Source: CAZNSX01 sp964575845
GTDB taxonomy: Bacteria > UBA8248 > CAZNSX01
NCBI GenBank assembly: GCA_964575845.1
Contig: CAZNSX010000003.1
Coordinates: 310,001 to 374,000 of the forward strand
Reading direction: 5' to 3'
DNA length: 64,000 bases
The notes beneath the pieces are model-generated. The model was not told the origin of the DNA. It saw only the letters and a list, made by a program, of their open reading frames with translations, and did no database searches. The translations under genes and the position numbers were made by a program. Numbering within the stretch: the stretch's first letter is position 1; the number at the start of each line of letters is the position of its first letter. Positions 7,781-16,546 of the stretch are shown here, piece after piece.

Positions 7781-8725
7781 ATGGAGCACGCGACGGCTGC
7801 CGAACAACTTGAGGCTTCGCGGCGGGCTTACGTAGTCGCCCAGGTCGGCAAGAAGGTCGGGCTGGCGGCTGTGGTGTTTTTCATGGTGGCCTTCGCCATC
7901 GCGCCCATCATATGGATGGCCATCTCGAGCTTCCAGACGGAGAGCGAGATCCTGTCCGTTCCCCCCCACTGGATTCCTGAAAATCCTTTTCTCGGTAACT
8001 ACAAGGAGATATTTCTGCGCAGGCCCATGGATGTGGACGTGAGCTTCGATAAAAAAATGGCGGGCTACTCCACCTTCCCCACTCAGGATGTCCTGCCCGG
8101 CATGCTCAACAGCGTCATCATCGGTCTCTCGGTGGTTGTGTTGAATCTGGCGGTGGGAGGTCTGGCGGCCTACGCCTTTGCTCGTTTCCGTTTTAAGATG
8201 AAACAGTGGCTCTTCTATTTTGTTCTGGCTTCCCGTATCGTGCCCGACATCGCCATCGTGATTCCCTTCTACGTGATGATCCGGTGGGCCGGGCTGCTCG
8301 ACACTCACTTCGCGCTGATCTTGACCTACATGGCGCTCTCCCTGCCACTGACCATTTTCATCCTGGTCATGTACCTCGAGACCATTCCGCGAGACCTCGA
8401 CCGCGCGGCCAAAGTGGACGGCTGCAGCAGGTTCCAGACATTGCGCAAGGTGATCGTGCCCATCTCGACGCCGGCCATCGTGGCCGCGGCCCTCTTCGCC
8501 TTCCTGGCCTGCTGGAACGAGTTCCTCTTCAGCTTGGTTATCACCAGCACCATCAAGGTGCGGACCCTGCCGGTGGTGATCTCGGACTTCGCCTCCAGCT
8601 TCACCATCAGCTATGCCCGGCAAAATGCCTCGTCCATGATGGCGGCGATTCCTCCGGTCATCCTCGTGGTGATCTTCCACAAATACTTCGTCCGCGGGCT
8701 CACGGCCGGTGCCGTAAAGGGGTGA
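7781..8725 (+). CDS. ABC transporter permease, MalG/UgpE type
   Basis: A 314-residue permease forming the second half of the CUT1 channel. Residues around 30-50 form the first membrane span (VVFFMVAFAIAPIIWMAISSF). The EAA loop IPRDLDRAAKVDGCSRFQTLRKVIVP contacts the ATPase, and AFLACWNEFLFSL is the typical MalG/UgpE C-terminal signature. An insertion of about 20 residues (RRPMDVDVSFDKKMAGYSTF) lies in the first periplasmic loop. It is tightly spaced behind the first permease and 47 nt before the ATPase gene. Confidence 0.9.
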   Translation: MEHATAAEQLEASRRAYVVAQVGKKVGLAAVVFFMVAFAIAPIIWMAISSFQTESEILSVPPHWIPENPFLGNYKEIFLRRPMDVDVSFDKKMAGYSTFPTQDVLPGMLNSVIIGLSVVVLNLAVGGLAAYAFARFRFKMKQWLFYFVLASRIVPDIAIVIPFYVMIRWAGLLDTHFALILTYMALSLPLTIFILVMYLETIPRDLDRAAKVDGCSRFQTLRKVIVPISTPAIVAAALFAFLACWNEFLFSLVITSTIKVRTLPVVISDFASSFTISYARQNASSMMAAIPPVILVVIFHKYFVRGLTAGAVKG

Positions 8726-8772
8726 AATTGTTATCGGGGCTATCTGGGTGAAGAGGAGCTGGCGGAGAGACC

Positions 8773-9858
8773 ATGGCGACGATTCTATTGGAAGGCCTGA
8801 GCAAACATTTTGGCGATGTTGTTGCGGTCAACTCTCTAGACCTGGAGATCGTTGACAAGGAGTTTTTGGTGCTCCTGGGCCCATCGGGCTGCGGCAAGAC
8901 TACCACCTTGAACATGATCGCGGGACTGGAGGAGCCGACAGAAGGGGCCATCTACGTCGACGGGGTAAATGTGCGCTACGTGCCGCCCCACAAGCGCAAC
9001 CTCGCCATGGTCTTCCAGAGTTACACCCTTTACCCTCACATGAGCGTTTATAACAACATAGGGTTTCCCCTGCGGATGCGGGGTATAGAGAAGCTTGAGG
9101 CGGACCGGAGGGTCCGGGAAGCGGCCGGCACGCTCCGCATCGTCCACCTGCTGGACCGTAAGCCTTCGGCTCTCTCGGGGGGCGAGCGCCAGCGAGTGGC
9201 GCTGGGCCGGGCCATCGTGCGGAACCCGGGAGCCTTTCTCATGGATGAGCCGCTGAGCAACCTGGATGCCCTGGTGAGGCTGGGAATGCGGGGGGAGCTG
9301 AAGAAGCTTCATCAGAGGCTGGGCACGACGGTCGTTTACGTCACTCACGACCAGGCCGAGGCCATGACGCTGGCCGACCGGGTGGTACTGATGAAAGATG
9401 GCAAGATTCAGCAGATGAGTTCCCCCTATGATATCTACCACCGACCCGAGAACCTCTTTGTGGCCGGGTTCATCGGAAGCCCGCCCATGAACATCATCGA
9501 AGGGGTTCTCAGGGACGAGCGCGGCCTTCATTTCCACGGCCCGTCCTTAGATTTTTCTCCGCCTCAGGCTCTCGCGTCGCGCCTTTCCGCCCATGCGGGT
9601 AAGGAGGTCTGGCTCGGAGTGAGGCCGGAGGACATTCTTGTTGGCGCTGAGGCCGGGGGGAGCCCACACCTAGAGGCCGAGGTCCTGGTGGTGGAGCCCA
9701 TGGGGGCTGACCTATTCCTTGAGATAGACGTTGGCGGCATGGGCTGGATGGTGCGGACGGGCCCCCACTTCAGGATAGCGCCGGGCGAGAAGGCCCCGGC
9801 TCGCCTGCGGGAAGATAAGGTTTATTTCTTCGATTCCATAACAGAGCTTGCCCTTTAG
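8773..9858 (+). CDS. ABC transporter ATP-binding protein, MalK/UgpC type
   Basis: A 361-residue ATPase with the full set of motifs: Walker A GPSGCGKTT (36-44), Q-loop near VFQSYTLYPHM, signature LSGGERQ (134-140), Walker B AFLMDEP (154-160) and the switch His in YVTHDQAEAM. The C-terminal 120 residues form the OB-fold TOBE domain (GVRPEDI) found in MalK/UgpC proteins, which often serve more than one CUT1 importer. It completes the importer begun at 5387. The neighbouring GlcE-like gene is convergent, with 38 nt between the stops. Confidence 0.92.
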   Translation: MATILLEGLSKHFGDVVAVNSLDLEIVDKEFLVLLGPSGCGKTTTLNMIAGLEEPTEGAIYVDGVNVRYVPPHKRNLAMVFQSYTLYPHMSVYNNIGFPLRMRGIEKLEADRRVREAAGTLRIVHLLDRKPSALSGGERQRVALGRAIVRNPGAFLMDEPLSNLDALVRLGMRGELKKLHQRLGTTVVYVTHDQAEAMTLADRVVLMKDGKIQQMSSPYDIYHRPENLFVAGFIGSPPMNIIEGVLRDERGLHFHGPSLDFSPPQALASRLSAHAGKEVWLGVRPEDILVGAEAGGSPHLEAEVLVVEPMGADLFLEIDVGGMGWMVRTGPHFRIAPGEKAPARLREDKVYFFDSITELAL

Positions 9859-9896
9859 GCAAGACCGCCTTTCTCCAAAGCAGGGTTTTCTCTGAA

Positions 9897-11222
9897 TTAA
9901 ATCCCCCCCACGAACCGTCCGGGATTGAGGATCCTCAAGGGGTCAAATTTATCTTTGAGCCGCTGCATGAGGGTGAGGCCCTGAGGGATGCTCGACCAGC
10001 TGGGGAGCATCTTCTTGAGGCGGTGGCTTGCCGAGAGGAGTGCCCAGTGGCCCCCAAGACCTTCGGCTATCTCCGCGAGCTCAAGGATTAGCTCGCGCTC
10101 AAGAGCCCAGTCCACCTCGCCCTCATCCTCCCCGTGTCTCAGGCTCAGGTAGAGGTGGCCGCTTCCCGGAAGGGAGAGGAGGGGAGCTGAGGCTAAAGCA
10201 GCGGGAAGGGACTTGAGGAGCCCTTCCATGCCGGAGAGGCTCACGCCCAGCTTGAGGATGGTCCTCTCCCAGGGCCTCTCCCCTGGGGACTTGGCCATGA
10301 GGGGGGAGAGCCCCTCCCAGACTCCCTCCCACTGGGGTTCTGCGCTGATGGCCCCCTTACCCAGGGCCATTGCCCTGAATTCTTCCACCTGGCGCTCCAC
10401 ATTAGCCTTAAGCCCCTCGGCGCCCACGAGCAAGAGTACTCCCCCTTCATTATTCCCCGGGAGCTCTTTCGATGCTTCGGGGTTCAGAAGCGCCAGAGCT
10501 GCTGGCTCCAGCCTTGAGGAGAGGATCTGGCGCGAGGCCGAAAGGGAAGACTCAAGATTCCCGAAGGTTGCCCCCAGGGTAGCCCTCGCCTCGGGCAGCG
10601 GAAGAAGCCTGAAGGTGGCCTCCAGGATGATACCCAGGGTGCCGAGAGAGCCTATGAAGAGCTTAAGGAGGTCATATCCTGCCACATTCTTTATGACCTT
10701 GCCGCCGGGGCGTATGACCTCGCCACCGGGAAGGGCGACCTTGAGGCCCAAGACTATGTCCCGCGGAGCGCCCCACGCGAGCCGCCTCGGGCCCGTTGCC
10801 GCCGTTGCAAGGGTTCCTCCCAGAGTGGCCTCCTCGCCGAATGGGGTATCTAGGGGCAGGAACTGGCCCCTTTTCTCGAGCATGGACTGGGCCTCCCCGA
10901 CCTTTAGGCCCGCCTCGAGTGTGGCCGTGAGGTTGGGGGCGTCGTGCTCAATAGGCCGGTTAAACCCCTTGAGCGAAAGGAGGAGGTCCGCCCCCTTGGG
11001 TATGCCCCCGGTGGTGAGCTTCGTGCCCGAGCCAAGGGGAAGAAGGGAGAGCCCCTCTGCGCCCGCCACCTTGAGGGCCTCAACCACCTCCCTCTCCTCT
11101 CCAGGGAGAAGAAGAGCTTTGGGTCTCAGGCCGTCGAGCTCATGCGCGTAGAGCTCCCCTTCAGAGGTAACTAAATTCATCCCGCTGAAAAACCCCTTCA
11201 GCCTTTCTGGGTGGGCGTTCAT
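9897..11222 (-). CDS. glcE: FAD-binding oxidoreductase, GlcE-like
   Basis: A 441-residue PCMH-type FAD-binding oxidoreductase resembling glycolate oxidase subunit GlcE. The FAD-binding half has LLPLGSGTKLTTGG and TPFGEEATLGGTLATAATGPRRLAWG, followed by the DIVLGLKVALPGGEVIRPGGKVIKNVAGYDL block characteristic of GlcE. The ATG overlaps the stop of the GlcD-like gene by 4 nt (ATGA), showing translational coupling. Glycolate or D-lactate oxidation normally also needs the iron-sulfur subunit GlcF, and no GlcF gene lies next to the pair. The substrate remains a guess. Confidence 0.85.
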   Translation of the reverse strand: MNAHPERLKGFFSGMNLVTSEGELYAHELDGLRPKALLLPGEEREVVEALKVAGAEGLSLLPLGSGTKLTTGGIPKGADLLLSLKGFNRPIEHDAPNLTATLEAGLKVGEAQSMLEKRGQFLPLDTPFGEEATLGGTLATAATGPRRLAWGAPRDIVLGLKVALPGGEVIRPGGKVIKNVAGYDLLKLFIGSLGTLGIILEATFRLLPLPEARATLGATFGNLESSLSASRQILSSRLEPAALALLNPEASKELPGNNEGGVLLLVGAEGLKANVERQVEEFRAMALGKGAISAEPQWEGVWEGLSPLMAKSPGERPWERTILKLGVSLSGMEGLLKSLPAALASAPLLSLPGSGHLYLSLRHGEDEGEVDWALERELILELAEIAEGLGGHWALLSASHRLKKMLPSWSSIPQGLTLMQRLKDKFDPLRILNPGRFVGGI

Positions 11223-12622
11223 GAGGTGGGACCGACCGGAGCAGGCTCTTCGGGGAAAATCTTCTCGGGATTAAGTATTCCCTGTGGGTCAAAGGCTTCC
11301 TTCACCCGGTGCATTATGGCGAGGTCCCTCGGGCTGAAGATGAGGTGCATGCTGGCCCGCTTTTCGACCCCTATGCCGTGCTCGCCCGTGATGGTGCCCT
11401 GCGCGCGGGCGCAGATGGCCAGGATGTCCATGCAGGCCTCAAGAGCCCGCTCCCGCTCCCTGGGGTCGAGGCCGTTGAAGACGACCGTGGGGTGAAGGTT
11501 TCCGTCTCCGGCGTGGAGCACGTTGCCCACGATGAGACCTCTCTCCTCGGCAAGCCGGTCTATCTCGCGGATCACTTCGGGGAGGCGGGTTCGCGGCACG
11601 GTGCCGTCCATAACATAGTAGCTGTTTCCGATGCGCGCCAAGGCTCCGAGGCTCTCCCGCCTTCCCGCCCAGAGGCGCTCCCTCCCTTCGGGGCTTTCGG
11701 CCACCTCCACCCCGAGGGCACCCTTCTCCTCACAGAGCTTGGCTATTCTCTCAACCAGCAGGTCCATCCCGGAAGGCAGGCCATCGACTTCTATTATCAT
11801 GACGGCTCCTGCTTCCGGGGGATAGGGTTCGTCGATATTCTGCTCAACGGCCCTCATCACCACCTTGTTCATGAGCTCCAGGGTGGCGGGAATTATCCCC
11901 GAGGCGATTATGGCGGAAACGGCTCTGCCAGCGTCCTCCACCTCCCTGAAGGTCACCATCATGGTTCGAACGCTTTCGGGCAGGGGGAGGAGCCGGCAGA
12001 TGAGCTTGGTGGCGATGGCAAGGGTGCCCTCGGAGCCGACCAGCACCCCCATCAGGTCATAGCCGGGCCAGTCGAGAGCCTTCCCCCCTACCCAGAGAAC
12101 TTCCCCGTCGGCCAGCACAACCTCCGCCCCCAGCATGTGGTTGGTCGTTACGCCATATTTAATGCAGTGGGGGCCTCCCGAGTTCTCGGCAAAGTTGCCC
12201 CCCAGGGTGCAGATCTTCTGGCTGGCGGGGTCCGGCGCATAGAAATATCCCAAGGGTTCCGCCGCCTGGGAGAGGGAAAGGTTTATAACGCCGGGCTCCA
12301 CAAGGGCCAGCCGATTCTCGAGCTCGAGCTTGAGGATCTTGTTCATGCAGTTAAAAGCAAGCGTTATCCCCCCCCGAACAGGAATGGAACCCCCGCTGAA
12401 GCTCGTGCCCGAGCCGCGGGCCACGAGGGGAATGCCCTCCCGGTGGGCGAGCCGGGCCACAGCTGAAACCTGCTCCCCGCTCGTCGGAAAAACCACGGCA
12501 TCGGGAAGAGCCCGCGCCAAGCTCGCATCGTACTCATAAACGATAAGGTCCTGGGGCTCGGCCAGGACCGCTTCGGGGCCGAATATTTCTTCGAGCTCTC
12601 CTCTCAACTTCCTCTCCAGCAT
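11219..12622 (-). CDS. glcD: FAD-linked oxidase, GlcD-like
   Basis: A GlcD/D-lactate dehydrogenase type flavoprotein. The FAD-binding domain has LVARGSGTSFSGGSIPVRGG and the second loop SQKICTLGGNFAENSGGPHCIKYG; the C-terminal FAD-oxidase domain has VGNVLHAGDGNLHPTVVF and GEHGIGVEKR, containing the conserved His residues. I prefer the ATG at 12622 (467 residues), preceded by an AGGAGG only 2 nt away and GGGAG further upstream; a TTG at 12694 would add 24 residues. It is coupled to the GlcE-like gene by a 4-nt overlap. Electrons would normally pass to GlcF and quinone, but GlcF is not adjacent. Confidence 0.88.
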   Translation of the reverse strand: MLERKLRGELEEIFGPEAVLAEPQDLIVYEYDASLARALPDAVVFPTSGEQVSAVARLAHREGIPLVARGSGTSFSGGSIPVRGGITLAFNCMNKILKLELENRLALVEPGVINLSLSQAAEPLGYFYAPDPASQKICTLGGNFAENSGGPHCIKYGVTTNHMLGAEVVLADGEVLWVGGKALDWPGYDLMGVLVGSEGTLAIATKLICRLLPLPESVRTMMVTFREVEDAGRAVSAIIASGIIPATLELMNKVVMRAVEQNIDEPYPPEAGAVMIIEVDGLPSGMDLLVERIAKLCEEKGALGVEVAESPEGRERLWAGRRESLGALARIGNSYYVMDGTVPRTRLPEVIREIDRLAEERGLIVGNVLHAGDGNLHPTVVFNGLDPRERERALEACMDILAICARAQGTITGEHGIGVEKRASMHLIFSPRDLAIMHRVKEAFDPQGILNPEKIFPEEPAPVGPTS

Positions 12623-12796
12623 CCCCTCCTGGCTCCCTGAGAGATGAAATACCTGGGAAAGATTGTCTGTTAATCCAAGAAATAAATCCCTCAATTCTTG
12701 AAATTAGTATAAGAATGAGCGGCAGCAGGTGTCAATGGCATTCAGGGGTAGCCTCTTGGCGGGGGGCATATATTTTGATACCATCTTTTTATTTTA

Positions 12797-12834
12797 GGGC
12801 ACCTCGTCTAAAGGGCCTTCTCACAAGGGGTGCC
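12797..12834 (+). promoter_or_regulatory. Leader hairpin before the queuosine-precursor transporter
   Basis: GGCACC (12798-12803) pairs with GGTGCC (12829-12834), extended inward by T-G and C-G pairs. It sits 40 nt before the transporter ATG, where a preQ1 riboswitch could be expected, but I cannot match it to any known preQ1 class. It may be an unrelated leader structure. Confidence 0.25.
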
Positions 12835-12873
12835 GGTGTGTGTCTCTTTTGATCCTCGGGATGGCTAGGAGCC

Positions 12874-13563
12874 ATGGGGGGGGATATCTCCCGAAGAGGC
12901 GAGCTTGCTTTCATCATCCTGAGCGCTTCCTTCACGGGAAGCCTGGTGATAGCGTCTGTGCTGGCGGCCAAGATAATCATCTTTTTCGGGCTCTATATTC
13001 CGGCGGGAGTGCTGGCCTACTCAATAACCTTCATCGTCACCGATGTGGTCTCAGAGGTCTGGGGGAGAGAGCGGGCAAGAGGAGTGGTGCTGAGCGGGTT
13101 TATCGCCCTGGTGCTCGCATACCTTCTAGTCCAGGCGGCATTGAGCTGGAAGGCGGCTCCATTCTGGCGGGGGGAAGAGGCTTTCGGCACTATCCTGGGC
13201 GCCACTGGACGCATCATCCTGGCAAGCCTGGTTGCTTATCTCGTGAGCCAGTACCACGACGTATGGGCCTTTCACCTCTGGAGGAGGGTGACCTCGGGGC
13301 GCTTCCTCTGGCTTCGGAACAATCTCTCAACGGCCGCGAGCCAGCTCATAGATACCACCATCTTCATCACACTTGCCTTTTACGGCATCATGCCCATCGG
13401 CGCTCTCATCATGGGGCAGTATCTCGCGAAGCTCTGCATCGCCCTTCTGGATACTCCTGTGGTTTATGGTCTTGTTTATCTTCTTCGCCGGGAAGGGCTG
13501 GCGCCCGAAGCGGCCGCCATACCCATTTCCCACGAGGTCTCGGGGGAGCCTTGGAGAAGGTAG
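12874..13563 (+). CDS. Queuosine precursor transporter (YhhQ/VUT family)
   Basis: A 229-residue integral membrane protein of the YhhQ/QPTR family, which imports queuosine precursors such as preQ0, preQ1 or queuine for tRNA modification. Signatures include SVLAAKIIIFFGLYIPAGVLAYSITFIVTDVVSEVWGRERA near the N-terminus, NNLSTAASQLIDTTIFITLAFYG, and QYLAKLCIALLDTPVVYGLVYL. About six membrane spans are visible. It is a single-gene unit between the divergent GlcD-like gene and the phosphatase gene. No queuosine biosynthesis gene lies nearby, which suits a salvage role. Confidence 0.88.
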   Translation: MGGDISRRGELAFIILSASFTGSLVIASVLAAKIIIFFGLYIPAGVLAYSITFIVTDVVSEVWGRERARGVVLSGFIALVLAYLLVQAALSWKAAPFWRGEEAFGTILGATGRIILASLVAYLVSQYHDVWAFHLWRRVTSGRFLWLRNNLSTAASQLIDTTIFITLAFYGIMPIGALIMGQYLAKLCIALLDTPVVYGLVYLLRREGLAPEAAAIPISHEVSGEPWRR

Positions 13564-13659
13564 GCTATTGCGGCTATCCGGGGCCTTGGGCGGTGCTGAG
13601 AGGTGGTTCAGCTGGGGAGAGGGGTATTGCTTGAAGGGATAAGGAACGAGGGCTAGACC

Positions 13660-15009
13660 ATGGCGGTGAAGGCCGGGAGGAAAGCTCCCCGGGAGAAGGG
13701 GATGAGTTTTTCGCAGGAGATCGTTGCGCTCAAGGAGAAGATCTCGCGCCTCTCCACCCTAATCGATATCAATACCATCATTACCTCCACCCTGGACCTG
13801 GACGAGGTTCTGAAGCTTGTTATGCAGAAGGCTAAGGCCGTCATGAAGGCGGAGGCCGCGAGCGTCATGCTCATGAATGAGGAAACGGGAAGACTGGAGT
13901 TTGCTGTGACCCTGGGAGGAGCAGGGGAGGAGGCGCTGAAGCGCTTTAAGCTCAGGCCCGGTCAGGGGATAGCCGGCTGGGTGGCCGAGCGTGGGGAGCC
14001 CGCTCTTGTAGCCGACGTGAGCGATGACCCCCGCTTCTTCGGGGGTGTTGACCGGGCAACCGGTTTCAGAACCCGCTCCATCCTGGCCGCTCCCCTCAAA
14101 GTCAAAGACCGGGTGGTGGGTGTGGCCGAAGTTCTTAACCCTTTGGAGGGGGCTTCCTTCACGGGAGAGGACCTTGAGCTTTTCGCCGCTTACTGTCGTC
14201 AGGTGGCCGTTGCGGTGGAGAATGCCCGACTTCATGAGTCGATTCTGGAGAAAGAGCGCCTGGATGAGCAGTTGCGTCTGGCCTCCATCATCCAGAGGAG
14301 CTTCCTCCCTCAGGACCTTCCTCGGTGCCCCAAGGACCGCTTCTCCATCCAAGCCTACAGCCGACCGGCTGCCCAGGTGGGGGGCGACTTTTATGATTGC
14401 TTCCAGTACGGGGAGGACCGGCTTTGGTTGGCCATAGGGGATGTGGCGGGAAAGGGGGTGCCGGCCGCCCTCTTGATGGCTAGGCTCATAAGTGAGCTCA
14501 GGGTGGTGGCCGCGCGGGACCCCAGTCCTGGAAAGGTGCTGGAAGCTTTGAATGAAACTTTGTTCCGCCGGAGCAGACGGGGCATCTTCGTCACGCTTCA
14601 GTTTCTCGTGTTGGAGGCGGAGTCCGGGGCCGTGACCTTCGCCAACGGTGGCCATCCCCCCTTCTTCTGGCTGAGGCGAAGAGAGGGGAAAGTAAGTCGG
14701 AGGGGGAAAGCTACGGGACTTCCCCTGGGCATAAGCGCCGATGCCGAGTATGGAGAAGGGAAGCTCCTGCTCGGCCCGGGCGACCTCCTCCTTTGCTGCA
14801 CCGATGGCCTCCTGGATGCCGGGGCCTCCCAGGGAGAAGCTTACGGCCGCAGCCGCCTCGAGAGAGTCTTGTGCAGGAGGGGAGGGGGGGGCGGCGAGCT
14901 TCTGCAGGCCATCGTGAAGGACCTGGATCGCTTCGCGGGGCCTGTGCCCCAACGGGATGATATCACCCTCTTGGCCCTCCAGTGGGCCTGTGATGGGAAG
15001 TCAGATTAA
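13660..15009 (+). CDS. GAF-domain PP2C/SpoIIE-type protein phosphatase
   Basis: A 449-residue RsbU/RsbP-like serine phosphatase. A short coiled N-terminus is followed by a GAF sensory domain (about residues 40-195, with PGQGIAGWVAERGEP and RSILAAPLKVKDRVVGVAEVLN), a linker helix, then the SpoIIE phosphatase domain (about 215-445). Metal-binding Asp residues appear in VGGDFYDC, AIGDVAGKG, CTDGLLDAG and QRDDITLL. It would dephosphorylate a STAS antagonist, and such a STAS protein is encoded two genes downstream with a matching kinase between. The following gene overlaps it by 17 nt. The GAF ligand is unknown. Confidence 0.9.
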   Translation: MAVKAGRKAPREKGMSFSQEIVALKEKISRLSTLIDINTIITSTLDLDEVLKLVMQKAKAVMKAEAASVMLMNEETGRLEFAVTLGGAGEEALKRFKLRPGQGIAGWVAERGEPALVADVSDDPRFFGGVDRATGFRTRSILAAPLKVKDRVVGVAEVLNPLEGASFTGEDLELFAAYCRQVAVAVENARLHESILEKERLDEQLRLASIIQRSFLPQDLPRCPKDRFSIQAYSRPAAQVGGDFYDCFQYGEDRLWLAIGDVAGKGVPAALLMARLISELRVVAARDPSPGKVLEALNETLFRRSRRGIFVTLQFLVLEAESGAVTFANGGHPPFFWLRRREGKVSRRGKATGLPLGISADAEYGEGKLLLGPGDLLLCCTDGLLDAGASQGEAYGRSRLERVLCRRGGGGGELLQAIVKDLDRFAGPVPQRDDITLLALQWACDGKSD

Positions 15010-15412
15010 GTTAACGCTCAGGAGCGACCCCCGCTTTCTCAGAGCGGTGCGGGGCTTGGTGCGAGGGCTCTGCGAGCTAGCGGAGTTGAGCCAGCGGGAG
15101 TCCTGGGGGGTCACCCTGGCGGTGGATGAGGCTCTGAGCAACATCATCCGCCACGGGTACGGCGGCGAGACCGATAAGCCTATCATCATCACCTGCGAGC
15201 TCGAGAAGGGCCGTCTGGAGTTCACGCTGGAGGACTTCGGCCGGCCCGTGGAGCACGAGGAATTGGCTCCGCGCGAGTCCGCCACCCTCGGGCCCGGTGG
15301 CCTGGGCCTCCATTTCATAAGGTCAGTGATGGACGAGGTGGACTATCAGAGGGGTTTTCCCCTGGGAACGCGTCTCAGGCTTGTGAAGAGCCATTCCCAG
15401 GGCGGAGGTTAG
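14993..15412 (+). CDS. RsbW-like anti-sigma/serine kinase (HATPase)
   Basis: A GHKL-fold ATP-binding protein of the RsbW/SpoIIAB type. The N box is DEALSNIIRHGYGG, the G1 region EDFGRPV and the G2 region GPGGLGLHFIRSVMDEV; these form the ATP pocket. I choose the ATG at 14993 (139 residues) since MGSQIKLTLRSDPRFLR is a normal start for the family; an ATG 36 nt upstream is also possible. It overlaps the phosphatase gene and is separated from the STAS gene by 1 nt, so phosphatase, kinase and antagonist form a complete partner-switching module. No sigma factor is encoded here, so the kinase may regulate something else. Confidence 0.87.
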   Translation: MGSQIKLTLRSDPRFLRAVRGLVRGLCELAELSQRESWGVTLAVDEALSNIIRHGYGGETDKPIIITCELEKGRLEFTLEDFGRPVEHEELAPRESATLGPGGLGLHFIRSVMDEVDYQRGFPLGTRLRLVKSHSQGGG

Positions 15413-15413
15413 G

Positions 15414-15746
15414 GTGGAGATCCGACAGAGGGAACAGGACAGGGCTTCGATCATCGAGGTTTCGGGGGAGGTGGACCTCTACTCATCGCCCACCATGCGG
15501 AACGCTCTTCTCAAGCTCGTAAGGGCTAAGGCAATGGCCATCATCATAAACCTTAAGGGCGTCAGCTACATGGATAGCTCTGGCATAGCGACCCTGGTGG
15601 AAGGGCTCCAGAGATGCCGGGAATATGGGGGAAGCTTCCGGCTGGCGGAGCTCAAGCCCGATGTGAGGCGGGTATTTCGGCTCGCACGGCTCACCGACGC
15701 CTTCGAGATCTATGCCGATGAGGCCGAGGCCCTGAGGGGGCACTAG
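15414..15746 (+). CDS. STAS-domain antagonist, RsbV/SpoIIAA type
   Basis: A 110-residue STAS protein with a GTG start. The phosphorylation loop reads YMDSSGIATL (Ser55 in the DSSG motif), so it keeps the phosphorylatable Ser of anti-sigma antagonists. Its position directly before the MlaE gene (2-nt gap) is the position of the STAS protein MlaB in Mla operons. Thus it may act both as the target of the kinase/phosphatase pair encoded upstream and as a regulatory subunit of the lipid transporter. The dual reading is inference; the STAS fold and Ser are visible. Confidence 0.87.
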   Translation: MEIRQREQDRASIIEVSGEVDLYSSPTMRNALLKLVRAKAMAIIINLKGVSYMDSSGIATLVEGLQRCREYGGSFRLAELKPDVRRVFRLARLTDAFEIYADEAEALRGH

Positions 15747-15748
15747 GA

Positions 15749-16546
15749 ATGGGGAGGTTCATGGGCTATCTGGGAAGGGAGACCCTTGCCCTTCTGGCCG
15801 GCGCCGGCAGGGTGAGGGGGCTCATAACCTCAACCGGCTACTGGACCTTTCTGGCCCCCCTGAGGTGGCGAAGGGCCATCCGCTGGGGAAGCGCCCTGGA
15901 CCAGGCGGTCAAGATGGGCGTTGAGGCCGTCCCCATCATTTTTCTCATCACATTTTCCACAGGCCTCATCATCGCCATGCAGTCGGCCTACCAGCTGAGG
16001 CGCTTCGGCGCCCTCATCTTCACGGCAAACCTTGTGGGGGTGGCCATGACCCGGGAACTGGCTCCCCTCATAACCGCCATCGTAGTGGCGGGAAGGTCGG
16101 GCTCTGCCATTGCGGCGGAGCTTGGCACCATGAAGGTCGGTGAGGAGGTGGACGCCCTCAACACCATGGGCCTTAACCCAGTGAGGTTTCTCGTTGTGCC
16201 GCGGATGTTGGCCCTGGTGCTGGTGGTTCCCTGCCTCACAGTCTTTTCGGACTTCATGGGTATCTTCGGCGGCTGGGTCCTGGCCGTGACCCAGCTTGGG
16301 CTGGGCTCGGCCCGCTATCTGAACCAGACAGTTGAAGCTCTGGTGCTCGGTGATTTTCTTACGGGGCTCGTGAAGAGCCTTGTTTTCGCTCTGATCATAG
16401 GGCAGGTGGGCTGCTATCAGGGCCTGGGGGTAGAGGGGGGAGCCGGCGGCGTCGGACGCAATACCACGGCCTCAGTGGTTGCCTCCATTTTCCTCATCAT
16501 AGTGGCCGACCTCTTCTTTACGGCCATTTTTTATTTTACCGGATGA
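15749..16546 (+). CDS. mlaE: MlaE-family ABC lipid transporter permease
   Basis: A 265-residue MlaE-type permease. Diagnostic segments are TGLIIAMQSAYQLRRFGA, MTRELAPLITAIVVAGRSGSAIAAELGTMKVGEEVDALNTMG and the C-terminal block VGCYQGLGVEGGAGGVGRNTTASVVASIFLIIVADLFFTA, all highly conserved in MlaE/TGD1 proteins. It forms the inner-membrane channel for phospholipid movement between the membranes with MlaF and MlaD encoded downstream. Its stop overlaps the MlaF ATG by 4 nt. Confidence 0.93.
   Translation: MGRFMGYLGRETLALLAGAGRVRGLITSTGYWTFLAPLRWRRAIRWGSALDQAVKMGVEAVPIIFLITFSTGLIIAMQSAYQLRRFGALIFTANLVGVAMTRELAPLITAIVVAGRSGSAIAAELGTMKVGEEVDALNTMGLNPVRFLVVPRMLALVLVVPCLTVFSDFMGIFGGWVLAVTQLGLGSARYLNQTVEALVLGDFLTGLVKSLVFALIIGQVGCYQGLGVEGGAGGVGRNTTASVVASIFLIIVADLFFTAIFYFTG

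Noticed and set aside
11309..12466. 385-codon plus-strand frame opposite the GlcD-like gene
   Set aside because: It is antisense to a strongly conserved flavoprotein and lacks coherent protein features.
12797..12834. preQ1 riboswitch before the queuosine-precursor transporter
   Set aside because: The hairpin does not fit any preQ1 riboswitch class I know; only a generic leader hairpin is supported.
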